Source: an uncultured Bacilli bacterium (lineage in GTDB: Bacteria; Bacillota_I; Bacilli_A; RF39; UBA660). Taken from it: 60,245 nucleotides of DNA. The notes below the pieces were generated by a model. It made no database searches and was not told where the DNA came from. It was given only the letters and a program-made list of their open reading frames with translations. Made by a program: the position numbers and the translations under genes. Below, piece by piece: positions 17,644 to 25,915 of the stretch. The stretch spans positions 1-60,245 of the forward strand of contig CAKOLK010000006.1 of assembly GCA_934096275.1 (NCBI GenBank), in the 5' to 3' direction. Each line of letters begins with the position of its first letter. The first letter of the stretch is position 1.

Positions 17644-20185
17644 ATAATTGTTTTTCTAAACTTAGTAGTTTTTCTTGTTCTTCTTGTAGTTTTTGTCTAT
17701 CTAGTTCTACAATGTTTTGTGGTGCTTTGTTTACATAATTTTCGTTTGATAGTAACTTTGTTCTTTTTTCTATTGATTGTTTTAGTTTTTCTATTTCTGA
17801 TATTAACAATTCTTTGTTAATTTCTTTTCCTTTTTGATAGAAAGTTATTTCGATGTTTGCACTTTTATAGTTGTATTCTTTTGTATCTGTTGGTTGTTCT
17901 TTTGTTATTTGGTCGTCTTTTATTTTTAGTGCAAATTTATATAGTTCTTCATAGTTACTATTTATTTCGATTTTAGCATCTTTTGTAATTTCGTTTACTA
18001 CTTTTAGGTTTCTTATATTTGTTATGTCTTCGATTAGCTTGTCTATTAATTTTTCTTCTTTTTCATATATTTGTTCTTTATTGTATGCAGGGTATTTACT
18101 TATTACAATGCTTTCTTGATCTTTTACTGGTAACATTTGATAGATTTCTTCGGTTACGTATGGCATAAATGGATGTAACATTTTAATTATGTTTGTTAGA
18201 ACTTCGAGTAGGACTGTTTTTGTTGTGTTTTTTTCTAAGTTGTTTTTAGATAGTTCTATATAGTTGTCACAGAAGTCTTCCCATATGTATTTATATAGCG
18301 TGTTACCTACGTTATTGAACTCATATTTATCCATATTTTCTGTTATTTCTTTTATTGTTTTATTAGTTTTTGTCAATATCCATTTATCTATTTCTGTTAA
18401 GTTTTCTAATGTATAGTCTTCTTTTTTGAAGTTTTCAATGTTCATTAGAACGAATCTTGATGCATTCCATAGTTTGTTTATGAAGTTCCATGTTGATGCT
18501 ACTTTTTCTTCATCGTATCTTAAATCCATTCCTGGTGATGAGTTGGTTGTTAGGAAATATCTTAAGGAATCTGCTCCATATTTTTCTATAACGTCCATTG
18601 GATCTACACCGTTTCCTAATGATTTTGACATTTTTCTTCCTTGTTTGTCTCTTATTAGACCGTGGATTAAGCAGTCTTTGAATGGTCTTTTTCCTGTGAA
18701 TTCTAGTCCTTGGAATGTCATTCTATTTACCCAGAATGGAATGATGTCATATCCTGTTACTAGGACATTGTTTGGATAGTATCTATTTAGATCTTTTGTG
18801 TCTTCTGGCCATCCTAGTGTTGAAAAAGGCCATAGAGCGCTTGAAAACCATGTATCTAGTACGTCTTCATCTTGAGTCCAACCTGATTCTTGTGGTGGAT
18901 TTATTCCAACATATATTTCATCGTCTTTGTACCATGCTGGTATTTTATGACCCCACCATAGTTGTCTTGATATGCACCAATCGTAAGTTATTTCCATCCA
19001 GTGATTCATTATTTTTTCGTATCTTTCTGGTACGAAGTTTACTTTTGTTTGTTTATTTTTTTGGTTTTCTAATACTCTATCTGCGAGTGGTCTCATTTTT
19101 ACAAACCATTGCTTTGATAGATAAGGTTCAACCATTACGTCTGTTCTTTCTGAGTATCCTACATTATGGGTTATTTCTTCGACTGAGATTAAAAGATTTT
19201 GTTCTTTTAAGTCTTTTGCTAATTGCTTTCTGCATTCGAATCTATCTAATCCTTCATATTGTAGGGCATTTTTATTCATTGTTCCATTTGGATTTATGAC
19301 TACGATTCTTTCTAGATTATGACGTTCTCCAACTGCGAAGTCGTTAGGGTCATGAGCTGGAGTTATTTTTACTACTCCTGTTCCGAATTCTGGGTCAGCA
19401 TGTTGGTCCGCTACTACGGGGATTTTTTTATTTACAATTGGTAGTATTACGTTTTTACCAATGTACTTTTTATATCTTTCATCTTTTGGATTTACCGCGA
19501 CTGCAGTATCTCCGAATAGTGTTTCTGGTCTTGTTGTTGCTATTTCTAGATAGTTGTCTTCGTCTTCGATGTAATATTTTATGTGGTAGAAGGCTCCTTT
19601 TGTTTCTTTATAGATTACTTCTTCATTTGATAGTGCTGTTAATGCTTCAGGATCCCAGTTTATTATTCTTTCTCCTCGATAGATTAATCCTTTGTTATAT
19701 AAATCTACGAATACTTTTTTAACGGCATTTGATAGTCCTTCATCAAGAGTAAATCTTTCTTTAGAATAATCTAGGGATAGTCCTAGTTTTGCCCATTGCG
19801 CATGAATGTTTTCTGCGTATTCTTTTTTCCATTCCCATGCAATTTTTAGCCATTCTTCCCTATCCATTTCTCTTGGATTTATTCCTTGTTCTTTTAGTTT
19901 TTTATCTACTTTGGCTTGGGTTGCTATTCCAGCATGATCCATTCCTGGTAGCCATAAAGCGTCATATCCTTGCATTCTTTTGTATCTTATTATAATGTCT
20001 TGTATTGTTGTATCCCAAGCATGTCCAAGGTGTAGTTTTCCTGTTACGTTTGGTGGGGGTATTACTATACAAAATGGTTCTTTAGTTAAGTCTCCACTTT
20101 TAAAGTAGTCATTTTTTAACCATGTTTCATATTTTGATTCTTCTACTTGTTTATGATTGTATTTTTTTTCTAACATTTTAAACAC
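17642..20185 (-). CDS. valS: Valyl-tRNA synthetase
   Basis: An 847-aa class I synthetase. HIGH motif in PPPNVTGKLHLGHAWD (about residue 48), editing domain with GDTAVAVNPKDERY, KMSKS loop GRKMSKSLGNGVDP (about 530), anticodon-binding helices, and the C-terminal coiled-coil arm (about 790-847) typical of ValRS. It charges tRNA-Val. It lies behind a T-box leader with a Val codon in the specifier, so it is induced by uncharged tRNA-Val. Confidence 0.99.
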   Translation of the reverse strand: MFKMLEKKYNHKQVEESKYETWLKNDYFKSGDLTKEPFCIVIPPPNVTGKLHLGHAWDTTIQDIIIRYKRMQGYDALWLPGMDHAGIATQAKVDKKLKEQGINPREMDREEWLKIAWEWKKEYAENIHAQWAKLGLSLDYSKERFTLDEGLSNAVKKVFVDLYNKGLIYRGERIINWDPEALTALSNEEVIYKETKGAFYHIKYYIEDEDNYLEIATTRPETLFGDTAVAVNPKDERYKKYIGKNVILPIVNKKIPVVADQHADPEFGTGVVKITPAHDPNDFAVGERHNLERIVVINPNGTMNKNALQYEGLDRFECRKQLAKDLKEQNLLISVEEITHNVGYSERTDVMVEPYLSKQWFVKMRPLADRVLENQKNKQTKVNFVPERYEKIMNHWMEITYDWCISRQLWWGHKIPAWYKDDEIYVGINPPQESGWTQDEDVLDTWFSSALWPFSTLGWPEDTKDLNRYYPNNVLVTGYDIIPFWVNRMTFQGLEFTGKRPFKDCLIHGLIRDKQGRKMSKSLGNGVDPMDVIEKYGADSLRYFLTTNSSPGMDLRYDEEKVASTWNFINKLWNASRFVLMNIENFKKEDYTLENLTEIDKWILTKTNKTIKEITENMDKYEFNNVGNTLYKYIWEDFCDNYIELSKNNLEKNTTKTVLLEVLTNIIKMLHPFMPYVTEEIYQMLPVKDQESIVISKYPAYNKEQIYEKEEKLIDKLIEDITNIRNLKVVNEITKDAKIEINSNYEELYKFALKIKDDQITKEQPTDTKEYNYKSANIEITFYQKGKEINKELLISEIEKLKQSIEKRTKLLSNENYVNKAPQNIVELDRQKLQEEQEKLLSLEKQL

Positions 20186-20199
20186 TTCCTTTTTTAATT

Positions 20200-20421
20200 A
20201 AAAAACATCTCATCCAAAGGACGAAATGTTCGTGGTACCACCTTATTTTGTAATATAATATTACCTTATTCTTATTTAACGCATAAGTACGAATTATTCT
20301 ACTAATTTCAAATAATTACTCAGAAGCTACCTTCGATTACTTTGTATAGTAGTTTTCAGCTTACACTACCTCTCTTTAATACTTAGTAATTTACTCCTCT
20401 TCGTCATTGATTTATGAAATA
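20200..20421 (-). promoter_or_regulatory. T-box riboswitch upstream of valS (specifier GUA)
   Basis: Minus strand shows the full T-box layout: Stem I start GACGAAGAGGAGTA, apical AGAGAGGTAGTG..CTACT, specifier region GAAGGTAGCTTCTGAG with Val codon GTA at 20328-20330, then the T-box sequence AAGGTGGTACCACG (20231-20245) and the terminator ACATTTCGTCC-TTTG-GGATGAGATGT with T-run (20200-20229). Binding of uncharged tRNA-Val by specifier and T-box bulge would favour the antiterminator and valS transcription. Confidence 0.93.
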
Positions 20422-20428
20422 TGTTTAT

Positions 20429-20457
20429 ATTATAGCATATTTTTTTGTGTTTTTAAA
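20429..20457 (-). promoter_or_regulatory. Promoter of the valS T-box transcript
   Basis: Minus strand TATAAT (20429-20434) preceded by TG at the extended -10 position, with a weak -35 TTTAAA at 17-nt spacing (20452-20457). Confidence 0.65.
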
Positions 20458-20461
20458 TAGT

Positions 20462-20566
20462 TTATAATGCACTTATTCCACTTACTGCGATAAATAGAAC
20501 CATTAATAGCACAAATACTAGTAATAGGAATACCATCATTCCCCAACCGTGATTGTTTAGTTTCAA
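20462..20566 (-). CDS. Small single-span membrane protein (34 aa, TTG start)
   Basis: A short gene between trxB and the valS leader. A good Shine-Dalgarno (AGAGGTG) stands 5-6 nt before a TTG start; the peptide begins MKLNNHGWGMM and continues with about 22 hydrophobic residues (V-F-L-L-L ... L-F-I-A-V) ending SGISAL. It is predicted to be one transmembrane helix with a short polar N-terminus. The start follows the trxB stop by 10 nt, so it is likely cotranscribed as the last gene of uvrA-lgt-trxB. Function unknown. The RBS, spacing and clean helix support a real gene. Confidence 0.65.
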   Translation of the reverse strand: MKLNNHGWGMMVFLLLVFVLLMVLFIAVSGISAL

Positions 20567-20576
20567 TTTATCACCT

Positions 20577-21488
20577 CTAATTCATTAAGTCTTTGATACA
20601 AGATACTGCGGCGATTGCTCCGTCTGATGATGCTGTTATGATTTGATATGCTTCTTTTTTTACAATGTCTCCGGCAGCATATATTCCTTTTATTTTGGTT
20701 CTTCTTGTTTCATCTACATTAATATACCCTTTTTCGTCTAAAATATCAAGGTTTTTTAGGAATTTTGTTGCAGGCTCGTATCCTATAAATATGAAACATG
20801 CTTTTACATATAAGTCTTTATCCTCTTTGTCTGTTTTTAGTGTTACGTATTCTAGTTTATCGTTTTTACCATGAAATTCTTTTACTTCGCTGTTATTTAT
20901 TACTTCGATGTTTTCTTTATCATTTACTTTATCTATTAGAATAGAATCTCCTTTTAGAGAGTTGCTTTTGTTTATTATTGTTACTTTTTTACATATATCT
21001 GATAGGTATAGGGCTTCTTCTAGGGCACTATTTCCACCGCCGATGATTGATACTTCTTCATTTTTATATAAGGTACCATCACATAATGAACAGAAGCTTA
21101 TTCCTTTTCCTTCGAGTCTTTCTTCGTTTGTATTTTTTAATTTTTTTGGTTCTCTTCCTATAGCGATTATTATCTTTTTAGCAGTATATTCTCCTTTATT
21201 AGTTACAACTTTTTTATAGTCATTAACATCAATTATTTCTTTTACTTCTTCAAATTTTTGTGGTATTTGTTGGGCATTTAATTGTTCATAGAATTTATAA
21301 GCAAGGTCTGGTCCAGTTATTTGAATTATTCCAGGATAGTTTTCTACTGTTGATGTTTTGTTTAATAATCCTCCGGGTGCATTTTTTTCTATTACTAAAC
21401 AATTTAGGTTTGCTCTTTTTAAATAGATGGCTGAGGTTATTCCAGCAGGCCCCATTCCTATTACTATTACATCATAATCAGTTTTCAT
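20577..21488 (-). CDS. trxB: Thioredoxin reductase
   Basis: A 303-aa flavoprotein. FAD-binding GMGPAGITSAIYLKRA at the N-terminus, redox-active CSLC in FCSLCDGTLYKNE (about residue 135), NADPH-binding GGGNSALEEALYL, and the C-terminal FAD signature GIYAAGDIV. It passes electrons from NADPH to thioredoxin. The start ATG overlaps the end of lgt by 11 bases (ATGAAAACTGA, where TGA is the lgt stop); this shows UGA is read as stop. Confidence 0.97.
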   Translation of the reverse strand: MKTDYDVIVIGMGPAGITSAIYLKRANLNCLVIEKNAPGGLLNKTSTVENYPGIIQITGPDLAYKFYEQLNAQQIPQKFEEVKEIIDVNDYKKVVTNKGEYTAKKIIIAIGREPKKLKNTNEERLEGKGISFCSLCDGTLYKNEEVSIIGGGNSALEEALYLSDICKKVTIINKSNSLKGDSILIDKVNDKENIEVINNSEVKEFHGKNDKLEYVTLKTDKEDKDLYVKACFIFIGYEPATKFLKNLDILDEKGYINVDETRRTKIKGIYAAGDIVKKEAYQIITASSDGAIAAVSCIKDLMN

Positions 21489-22284
21489 TTATATCATTCC
21501 TTTCTTTGTTTCTATTTGTTCTTGTATCTTTTGTTTTTCTAAATATTAAGTATAATCCTAGTAAGAATAAGATTATTGATACAGCTTGTGCTATTTTTAT
21601 TGGTCCAAGCATTAATGAATCTGTTCTTAATGATTCAATTAAAAATCTTGCAATACTGTACCAAACAAAGTATATTCCTGTTAGTTGTCCTGTTTTTAGT
21701 TTTAGTTTTTTTCTTAATATTATTAAGAGTATGAATCCTAGAAAGTTCCAAACTGATTCATAGTAGAATGTTGGATGATAATATGTACCATTTATATTCA
21801 TTCCTTTTATTACAAAGTTTGGTATTGGAAGGTTTTCTAGTGTTTGTTTTAGAACTGCTGGTCCGTGAGCTTCTTGATTTATGAAGTTACCCCATCTTCC
21901 TATTGCTTGTCCTAGCATTAAGGCTGGTGCTGTTAGGTCGAATATTTTTAAGAAGTTTATTTTATTCTTTTTTGAGTAGTATATAAAGAATATTGCTCCG
22001 GCGATTATTCCTCCGTGGATTGCTAGTCCTCCGTTATATATTTCTATTATTTCTATTGGATTTTGGAGATAGTATTTAAGATTGAATAAAACATAGTATA
22101 GTCTTGCTCCGAGTATTCCCCATAAAACTCCATAGAATATTAAGTTAGTTAGGAATTCTTCTTTTATATTTTGTTTTTTTGCTTGTTTAAATAGTACTTT
22201 TGAGGCCAATATTATGGCAAGTAGTATTATTATGGAGTACCAGTATATTTTTATTGGACCAAGTGATATTGCTATAGGATTCAT
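21478..22284 (-). CDS. lgt: Prolipoprotein diacylglyceryl transferase
   Basis: A 268-aa membrane enzyme with about seven transmembrane helices. The Lgt signature GQAIGRWGNFINQEAHGP (about residue 130) is intact, as is the HGGI segment (residues about 90-93). It attaches diacylglycerol to the lipobox Cys of lipoproteins, several of which are encoded in this window. It follows uvrA by 11 nt with RBS AAGGGGG and overlaps trxB. The uvrA-lgt-trxB clustering resembles the Bacillus hprK-lgt-trxB neighbourhood. Confidence 0.97.
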   Translation of the reverse strand: MNPIAISLGPIKIYWYSIIILLAIILASKVLFKQAKKQNIKEEFLTNLIFYGVLWGILGARLYYVLFNLKYYLQNPIEIIEIYNGGLAIHGGIIAGAIFFIYYSKKNKINFLKIFDLTAPALMLGQAIGRWGNFINQEAHGPAVLKQTLENLPIPNFVIKGMNINGTYYHPTFYYESVWNFLGFILLIILRKKLKLKTGQLTGIYFVWYSIARFLIESLRTDSLMLGPIKIAQAVSIILFLLGLYLIFRKTKDTRTNRNKERNDINEN

Positions 22285-22295
22285 TTTATTCCCCC

Positions 22296-25103
22296 TTATA
22301 AGTATTTTTTAAGGTATTGGCCAGTATAGGATTCTTTTACTTGTGCTATTTGTTCAGGTGTTCCTGTTGCTATTACTGTACCACCTTCTTTCCCTCCTTC
22401 TGGACCTAGGTCAATTATGTAATCTGCTGTTTTTATTAGGTCAAGGTTATGTTCAATTACAATTACTGTATCTTTATTATCTACTATTTTGTTTATTATG
22501 GCAAGTAGTTTTTTAATATCATGGGTGTGTAGACCTGTTGTTGGCTCATCCATAATAAATAGAGTTTTACCAGTTGGTTTTTTTTGTAATTCTTTGGCTA
22601 GTTTAACACGTGATGCTTCTCCTCCGGATAGAGTTGGTGCTGGTTGTCCTAGTTTTATGTATCCTAAACCTACGCTTTCTAAGACTTCTAGTTTTCTTTT
22701 TAGTTTTGGAATGTTGTCGAAGAATTCTAATGCTTCGGATACTCTCATTTCTAGTACGTCATGGATATTTTTTCCTTTAAATTTTATTTTTAGACTTTCT
22801 GTATTATACCTTTTTCCATGGCATATTTCACATGGTACATAAACATCTGGTAAGAAGTGCATTTCTATTTTTTTAACTCCGTCACCACGGCATGCTTCAC
22901 ATCTTCCACCTTTTACATTGAATGAGAATCTACTTTTATCGTATCCTAACATTTTTGCTTCTTTGGTTGTTGCAAATAGATCTCTTATTTCATCAAATAC
23001 TCCGGTGTATGTTGCTGGGTTACTTCTTGGTGTTCTTCCTATTGGTGATTGTGATATATGAACTACTTTGTCTATATTTTCTAGTCCTTTTACTTCTTTT
23101 ACTTTTCCTGGTTTTTCTTTTGTTGGATAAAGATTATTTGCAATTGTTTTATATAGTATTTCGTTTACTAGAGTTGATTTACCACTTCCTGAAACTCCGG
23201 TTACACAGGTAAATACTCCGAGCGGAAAGTTTACACTTATATTTTTTAGGTTGTTTTCTTTGGCTCCGATTACTTTTAGTTCTTTTTTTATTCCTTTCCT
23301 TCTTGTTTTTGGTGTCTCAATACATTCTTTGCCACTTAAATATCTACCAGTTAAACTATTTTCGTCGTTTGCAACCTCTTGTGGTGTTCCACTTGACACT
23401 AAGTATCCTCCTTTTTCACCGGCGACTGGTCCGATATCCACTAGAAAGTCGGCTTTTTTCATGGTGTCAATATCGTGTTCTACGACGATTAAGGTATTAC
23501 CTAGGTCTCTCATTTCAAGCATGGCATCTATTAGTTTGTCGTTGTCTCTTTGATGTAGTCCAATGCTTGGTTCATCTAGAACGTATAAAACTCCGGTTAG
23601 TCTTGTACCTATTTGGGTTGCTAATCTTATTCTTTGTGATTCTCCTCCGGATAGTGAGCCTGCCATTCTATCTAATGTTAAGTAATCTAATCCAACATTT
23701 ATTAAGAAGGTTAATCTATCTTTTATTTCTTTTACTAATAGTTTTGATATTTGTTCTTGTTCTTTTGTTAGTTTTATATTTTCTAGAAAGTTGTATAGGT
23801 CTCTTATGCTTAGTTGTGTTAGTTCATATATATTTTTATTATTAATCAAAACTGATAGTATTTCTTTTTTTAGTCTTGATCCTTTACAAATTGGACATGG
23901 TAATTCAATCATGTAGTTTTCTAACCATTCTCTTATCCAAGTACTAGTAGTTTCTAAGTATCTTCTTTCTAAATTGGTTATTATTCCTTCGAATGTAGCA
24001 TAGTTATTGAATGTATTTCCACTTTTACTACTGTAATTGAAGTGTATTACTTCGTCTGTTCCATAAAGAATGATATCTAATTCTTCTTTTGTTAGTTTTT
24101 TTATAGGTTTAGATAGATCAATGTTGTAGTGTTTACAAACTATTTCTAATTTTTTGAAGTTTAGTCCTTCGGTATCGTCTCCAAGGGTTACTATTCCTCC
24201 TTCTAGAATGCTTTTGTCTTTGTCTGGCATAATTAAGTCTTTATCTATTACAAGTTTTACTCCGAGTCCTTTACATTCTGGGCATGCTCCATATGGGGCG
24301 TTGAAACTAAATATTCTTGGTTCTAGTTCTTTTAATGAGAAGTCGCAATGAGGACAGGCAAAGTTTTCTGAGAATAATATTTTTTCTTTTCCTAGAACAT
24401 CTATTACTACTTTTCCATGAGATAGTTTGCACGCGTTTTCTATTGATTCGTATAGTCTTGATTTTATTTCTTCTTTTAGAACTAATCTATCAATTATAAC
24501 GTTAATATTATGTTTTTTATTTTTATCTAGTTGTATTTCTTCGGATAAATCATATTGATTATCATCTATAATTACTCTTACATATCCATCTTTTCTTAGG
24601 TCTTCGAGTAAATCTTTATGTGTACCTTTCTTACCTTCGATTACTGGACTTTCAATTATTATTTTAGTTTGACTTTCCAATTCCATTACTTTGTTAGTCA
24701 TTTCTTCGATGCTTTGATTTTTTATTGGAATGTTATGAGTTGGACAGTATGGAGTACCAATTCTTGCAAATAAAAGTCTTAAATAGTCATAAAGTTCTGT
24801 TACTGTTCCTACGGTTGAACGAGGATTTTTATTGGTTGTTTTTTGATCTATTGATATAGTTGGAGATAGACCTTCGATTGAGTCTACGTCTGGTTTTTCT
24901 GCTGAACCAAGAAATTGTCTTGCGTATGATGATAGACTTTCTAAATATCTTCTTTCTCCCTCGGCACAAATTGTATCAAAAGCAAGGGAAGACTTTCCAC
25001 TTCCAGATACCCCAGTCATTACTATTAGTTTATTTTTAGGTAGTTCAAGATTTATGTTTTTTAGGTTGTTTTCTCTTGCTCCTTTTATAATTATTTTATC
25101 CAT
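22296..25103 (-). CDS. uvrA: Excinuclease ABC subunit A
   Basis: A 935-aa protein: two ABC ATPase modules with Walker A GVSGSGKSSLAFDT (about residue 30) and GVSGSGKSTLVNEIL (about 625), signatures SLSGGESQR and TLSGGEASR, and zinc-finger CxxC pairs (CPHCDF, CPEC; CEACRGDG, CEICHGKRY). Damage-recognition subunit of nucleotide excision repair with UvrB, whose gene is 24 kb away rather than adjacent. The longer frame begins with GTG inside the RBS AGGAGTG, so the ATG at 25103 is preferred. Confidence 0.98.
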   Translation of the reverse strand: MDKIIIKGARENNLKNINLELPKNKLIVMTGVSGSGKSSLAFDTICAEGERRYLESLSSYARQFLGSAEKPDVDSIEGLSPTISIDQKTTNKNPRSTVGTVTELYDYLRLLFARIGTPYCPTHNIPIKNQSIEEMTNKVMELESQTKIIIESPVIEGKKGTHKDLLEDLRKDGYVRVIIDDNQYDLSEEIQLDKNKKHNINVIIDRLVLKEEIKSRLYESIENACKLSHGKVVIDVLGKEKILFSENFACPHCDFSLKELEPRIFSFNAPYGACPECKGLGVKLVIDKDLIMPDKDKSILEGGIVTLGDDTEGLNFKKLEIVCKHYNIDLSKPIKKLTKEELDIILYGTDEVIHFNYSSKSGNTFNNYATFEGIITNLERRYLETTSTWIREWLENYMIELPCPICKGSRLKKEILSVLINNKNIYELTQLSIRDLYNFLENIKLTKEQEQISKLLVKEIKDRLTFLINVGLDYLTLDRMAGSLSGGESQRIRLATQIGTRLTGVLYVLDEPSIGLHQRDNDKLIDAMLEMRDLGNTLIVVEHDIDTMKKADFLVDIGPVAGEKGGYLVSSGTPQEVANDENSLTGRYLSGKECIETPKTRRKGIKKELKVIGAKENNLKNISVNFPLGVFTCVTGVSGSGKSTLVNEILYKTIANNLYPTKEKPGKVKEVKGLENIDKVVHISQSPIGRTPRSNPATYTGVFDEIRDLFATTKEAKMLGYDKSRFSFNVKGGRCEACRGDGVKKIEMHFLPDVYVPCEICHGKRYNTESLKIKFKGKNIHDVLEMRVSEALEFFDNIPKLKRKLEVLESVGLGYIKLGQPAPTLSGGEASRVKLAKELQKKPTGKTLFIMDEPTTGLHTHDIKKLLAIINKIVDNKDTVIVIEHNLDLIKTADYIIDLGPEGGKEGGTVIATGTPEQIAQVKESYTGQYLKKYL

Positions 25104-25125
25104 ATATATCACTCCTGACTCATTT

Positions 25126-25154
25126 ATTATATCACAAATATTTGTTTTGATAAA
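25126..25154 (-). promoter_or_regulatory. Promoter of uvrA-lgt-trxB
   Basis: Minus strand TATAAT (25126-25131) with TTTATC (25149-25154) at 17-nt spacing. Good -10, weak -35. I could not make out a clear DinR/LexA box. Confidence 0.55.
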
Positions 25155-25165
25155 CTTGTTTTTTG

Positions 25166-25191
25166 TAGAAAAAAAAGATGTCTAGCATCTT
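25166..25191 (-). terminator. Terminator of the unknown gene block 25.2-29.7 kb
   Basis: Stem AAGATG / CATCTT with loop CTAGA (25175-25191) and a run of eight T on the minus strand, at the stop codon of the last gene in the block. Confidence 0.8.
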
Positions 25192-25696
25192 ACTTACTAT
25201 TTTCATTTAGTTTATTTCTGAAGTCTTTAATCATTTGCTCAATTAACTCTTTTTCTTCTAAACAAATAATTTTTTTCTTAGAATATCTGTTATCTTTATC
25301 TCTTAGTTCTTTTACATAAATTCCATCTATTGCATAATTACCATTTTCTTGAAGTCTCCATTTTTCTTTATCAACGTCTTCACAATTAATTTTATTTAGA
25401 CCATATAATATTTCTTTTAAGTTTCCCAGTGCAAAATATAATGGATTGTCAATACAATTTTTCTTGTTATGATCATCTTCATTTTTTAATACTTTATAGA
25501 ACTCCTCCACTAAAAATTTTCTTCTTCCTTTCATTAGAAAATCCGAATCATTTGTAAATATTGATTTAGAAAATTCTTGTCCTATGATATTTATATAATC
25601 TTCAAAAAAAGTATTACTATCATGGTTTTCTTTGTCATATTTTATTAGTTTGTCTACTAGTGTATCTCTATTTAATTTTTTCTTGAACATATTCAT
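25190..25696 (-). CDS. Unknown soluble protein, last gene of the unknown block
   Basis: Unrecognised protein of 168 aa, hydrophilic, mostly helical, with no signal or transmembrane segment. Notable pieces are the N-terminal KKLNRDTLVDKLIKYD, GRRKFLVEEFYKVL and the C-terminal LEEKELIEQMIKDFRNKLN. Start ATG at 25696; an ATG two codons later is also possible. It lies 13 nt after the 68-aa gene and directly before a terminator. Confidence 0.6.
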   Translation of the reverse strand: MNMFKKKLNRDTLVDKLIKYDKENHDSNTFFEDYINIIGQEFSKSIFTNDSDFLMKGRRKFLVEEFYKVLKNEDDHNKKNCIDNPLYFALGNLKEILYGLNKINCEDVDKEKWRLQENGNYAIDGIYVKELRDKDNRYSKKKIICLEEKELIEQMIKDFRNKLNENSK

Positions 25697-25708
25697 AATT
25701 TCTTACCC

Positions 25709-25915
25709 TCAATCTTTAAAAACACTAATTAATCTTTCTTTGGCTTCATTAACTAATTTTATTTGTTGTTCTAGAAAGCCAATTTCATTAAGACTGTTTG
25801 TGATATAATCTTCATATTCTTTTTTATTTCCATCAATCAAATCGATTACCGCTAGTAATCCTCTTATTTCTAAGTTTAATTCATTTCTTTTTTCTTCTAT
25901 TAAATTATATTCCAT
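25709..25915 (-). CDS. Small coiled-coil protein, unknown
   Basis: A 68-aa helical, acidic protein predicted to be two antiparallel helices (about 5-28 and 33-65). Its start codon overlaps the stop of the 567-aa gene by one base (TAATG), implying coupled translation. The size and two-helix shape resemble small helical export substrates or chaperones, but there is no WXG motif. Unrecognised. Confidence 0.55.
   Translation of the reverse strand: MEYNLIEEKRNELNLEIRGLLAVIDLIDGNKKEYEDYITNSLNEIGFLEQQIKLVNEAKERLISVFKD

Noticed and set aside
21478..21488. Possible reassignment of UGA to Trp as in Mycoplasma
   Set aside because: lgt ends in UGA inside the start of trxB and all checked Trp codons are UGG, so UGA is a stop.
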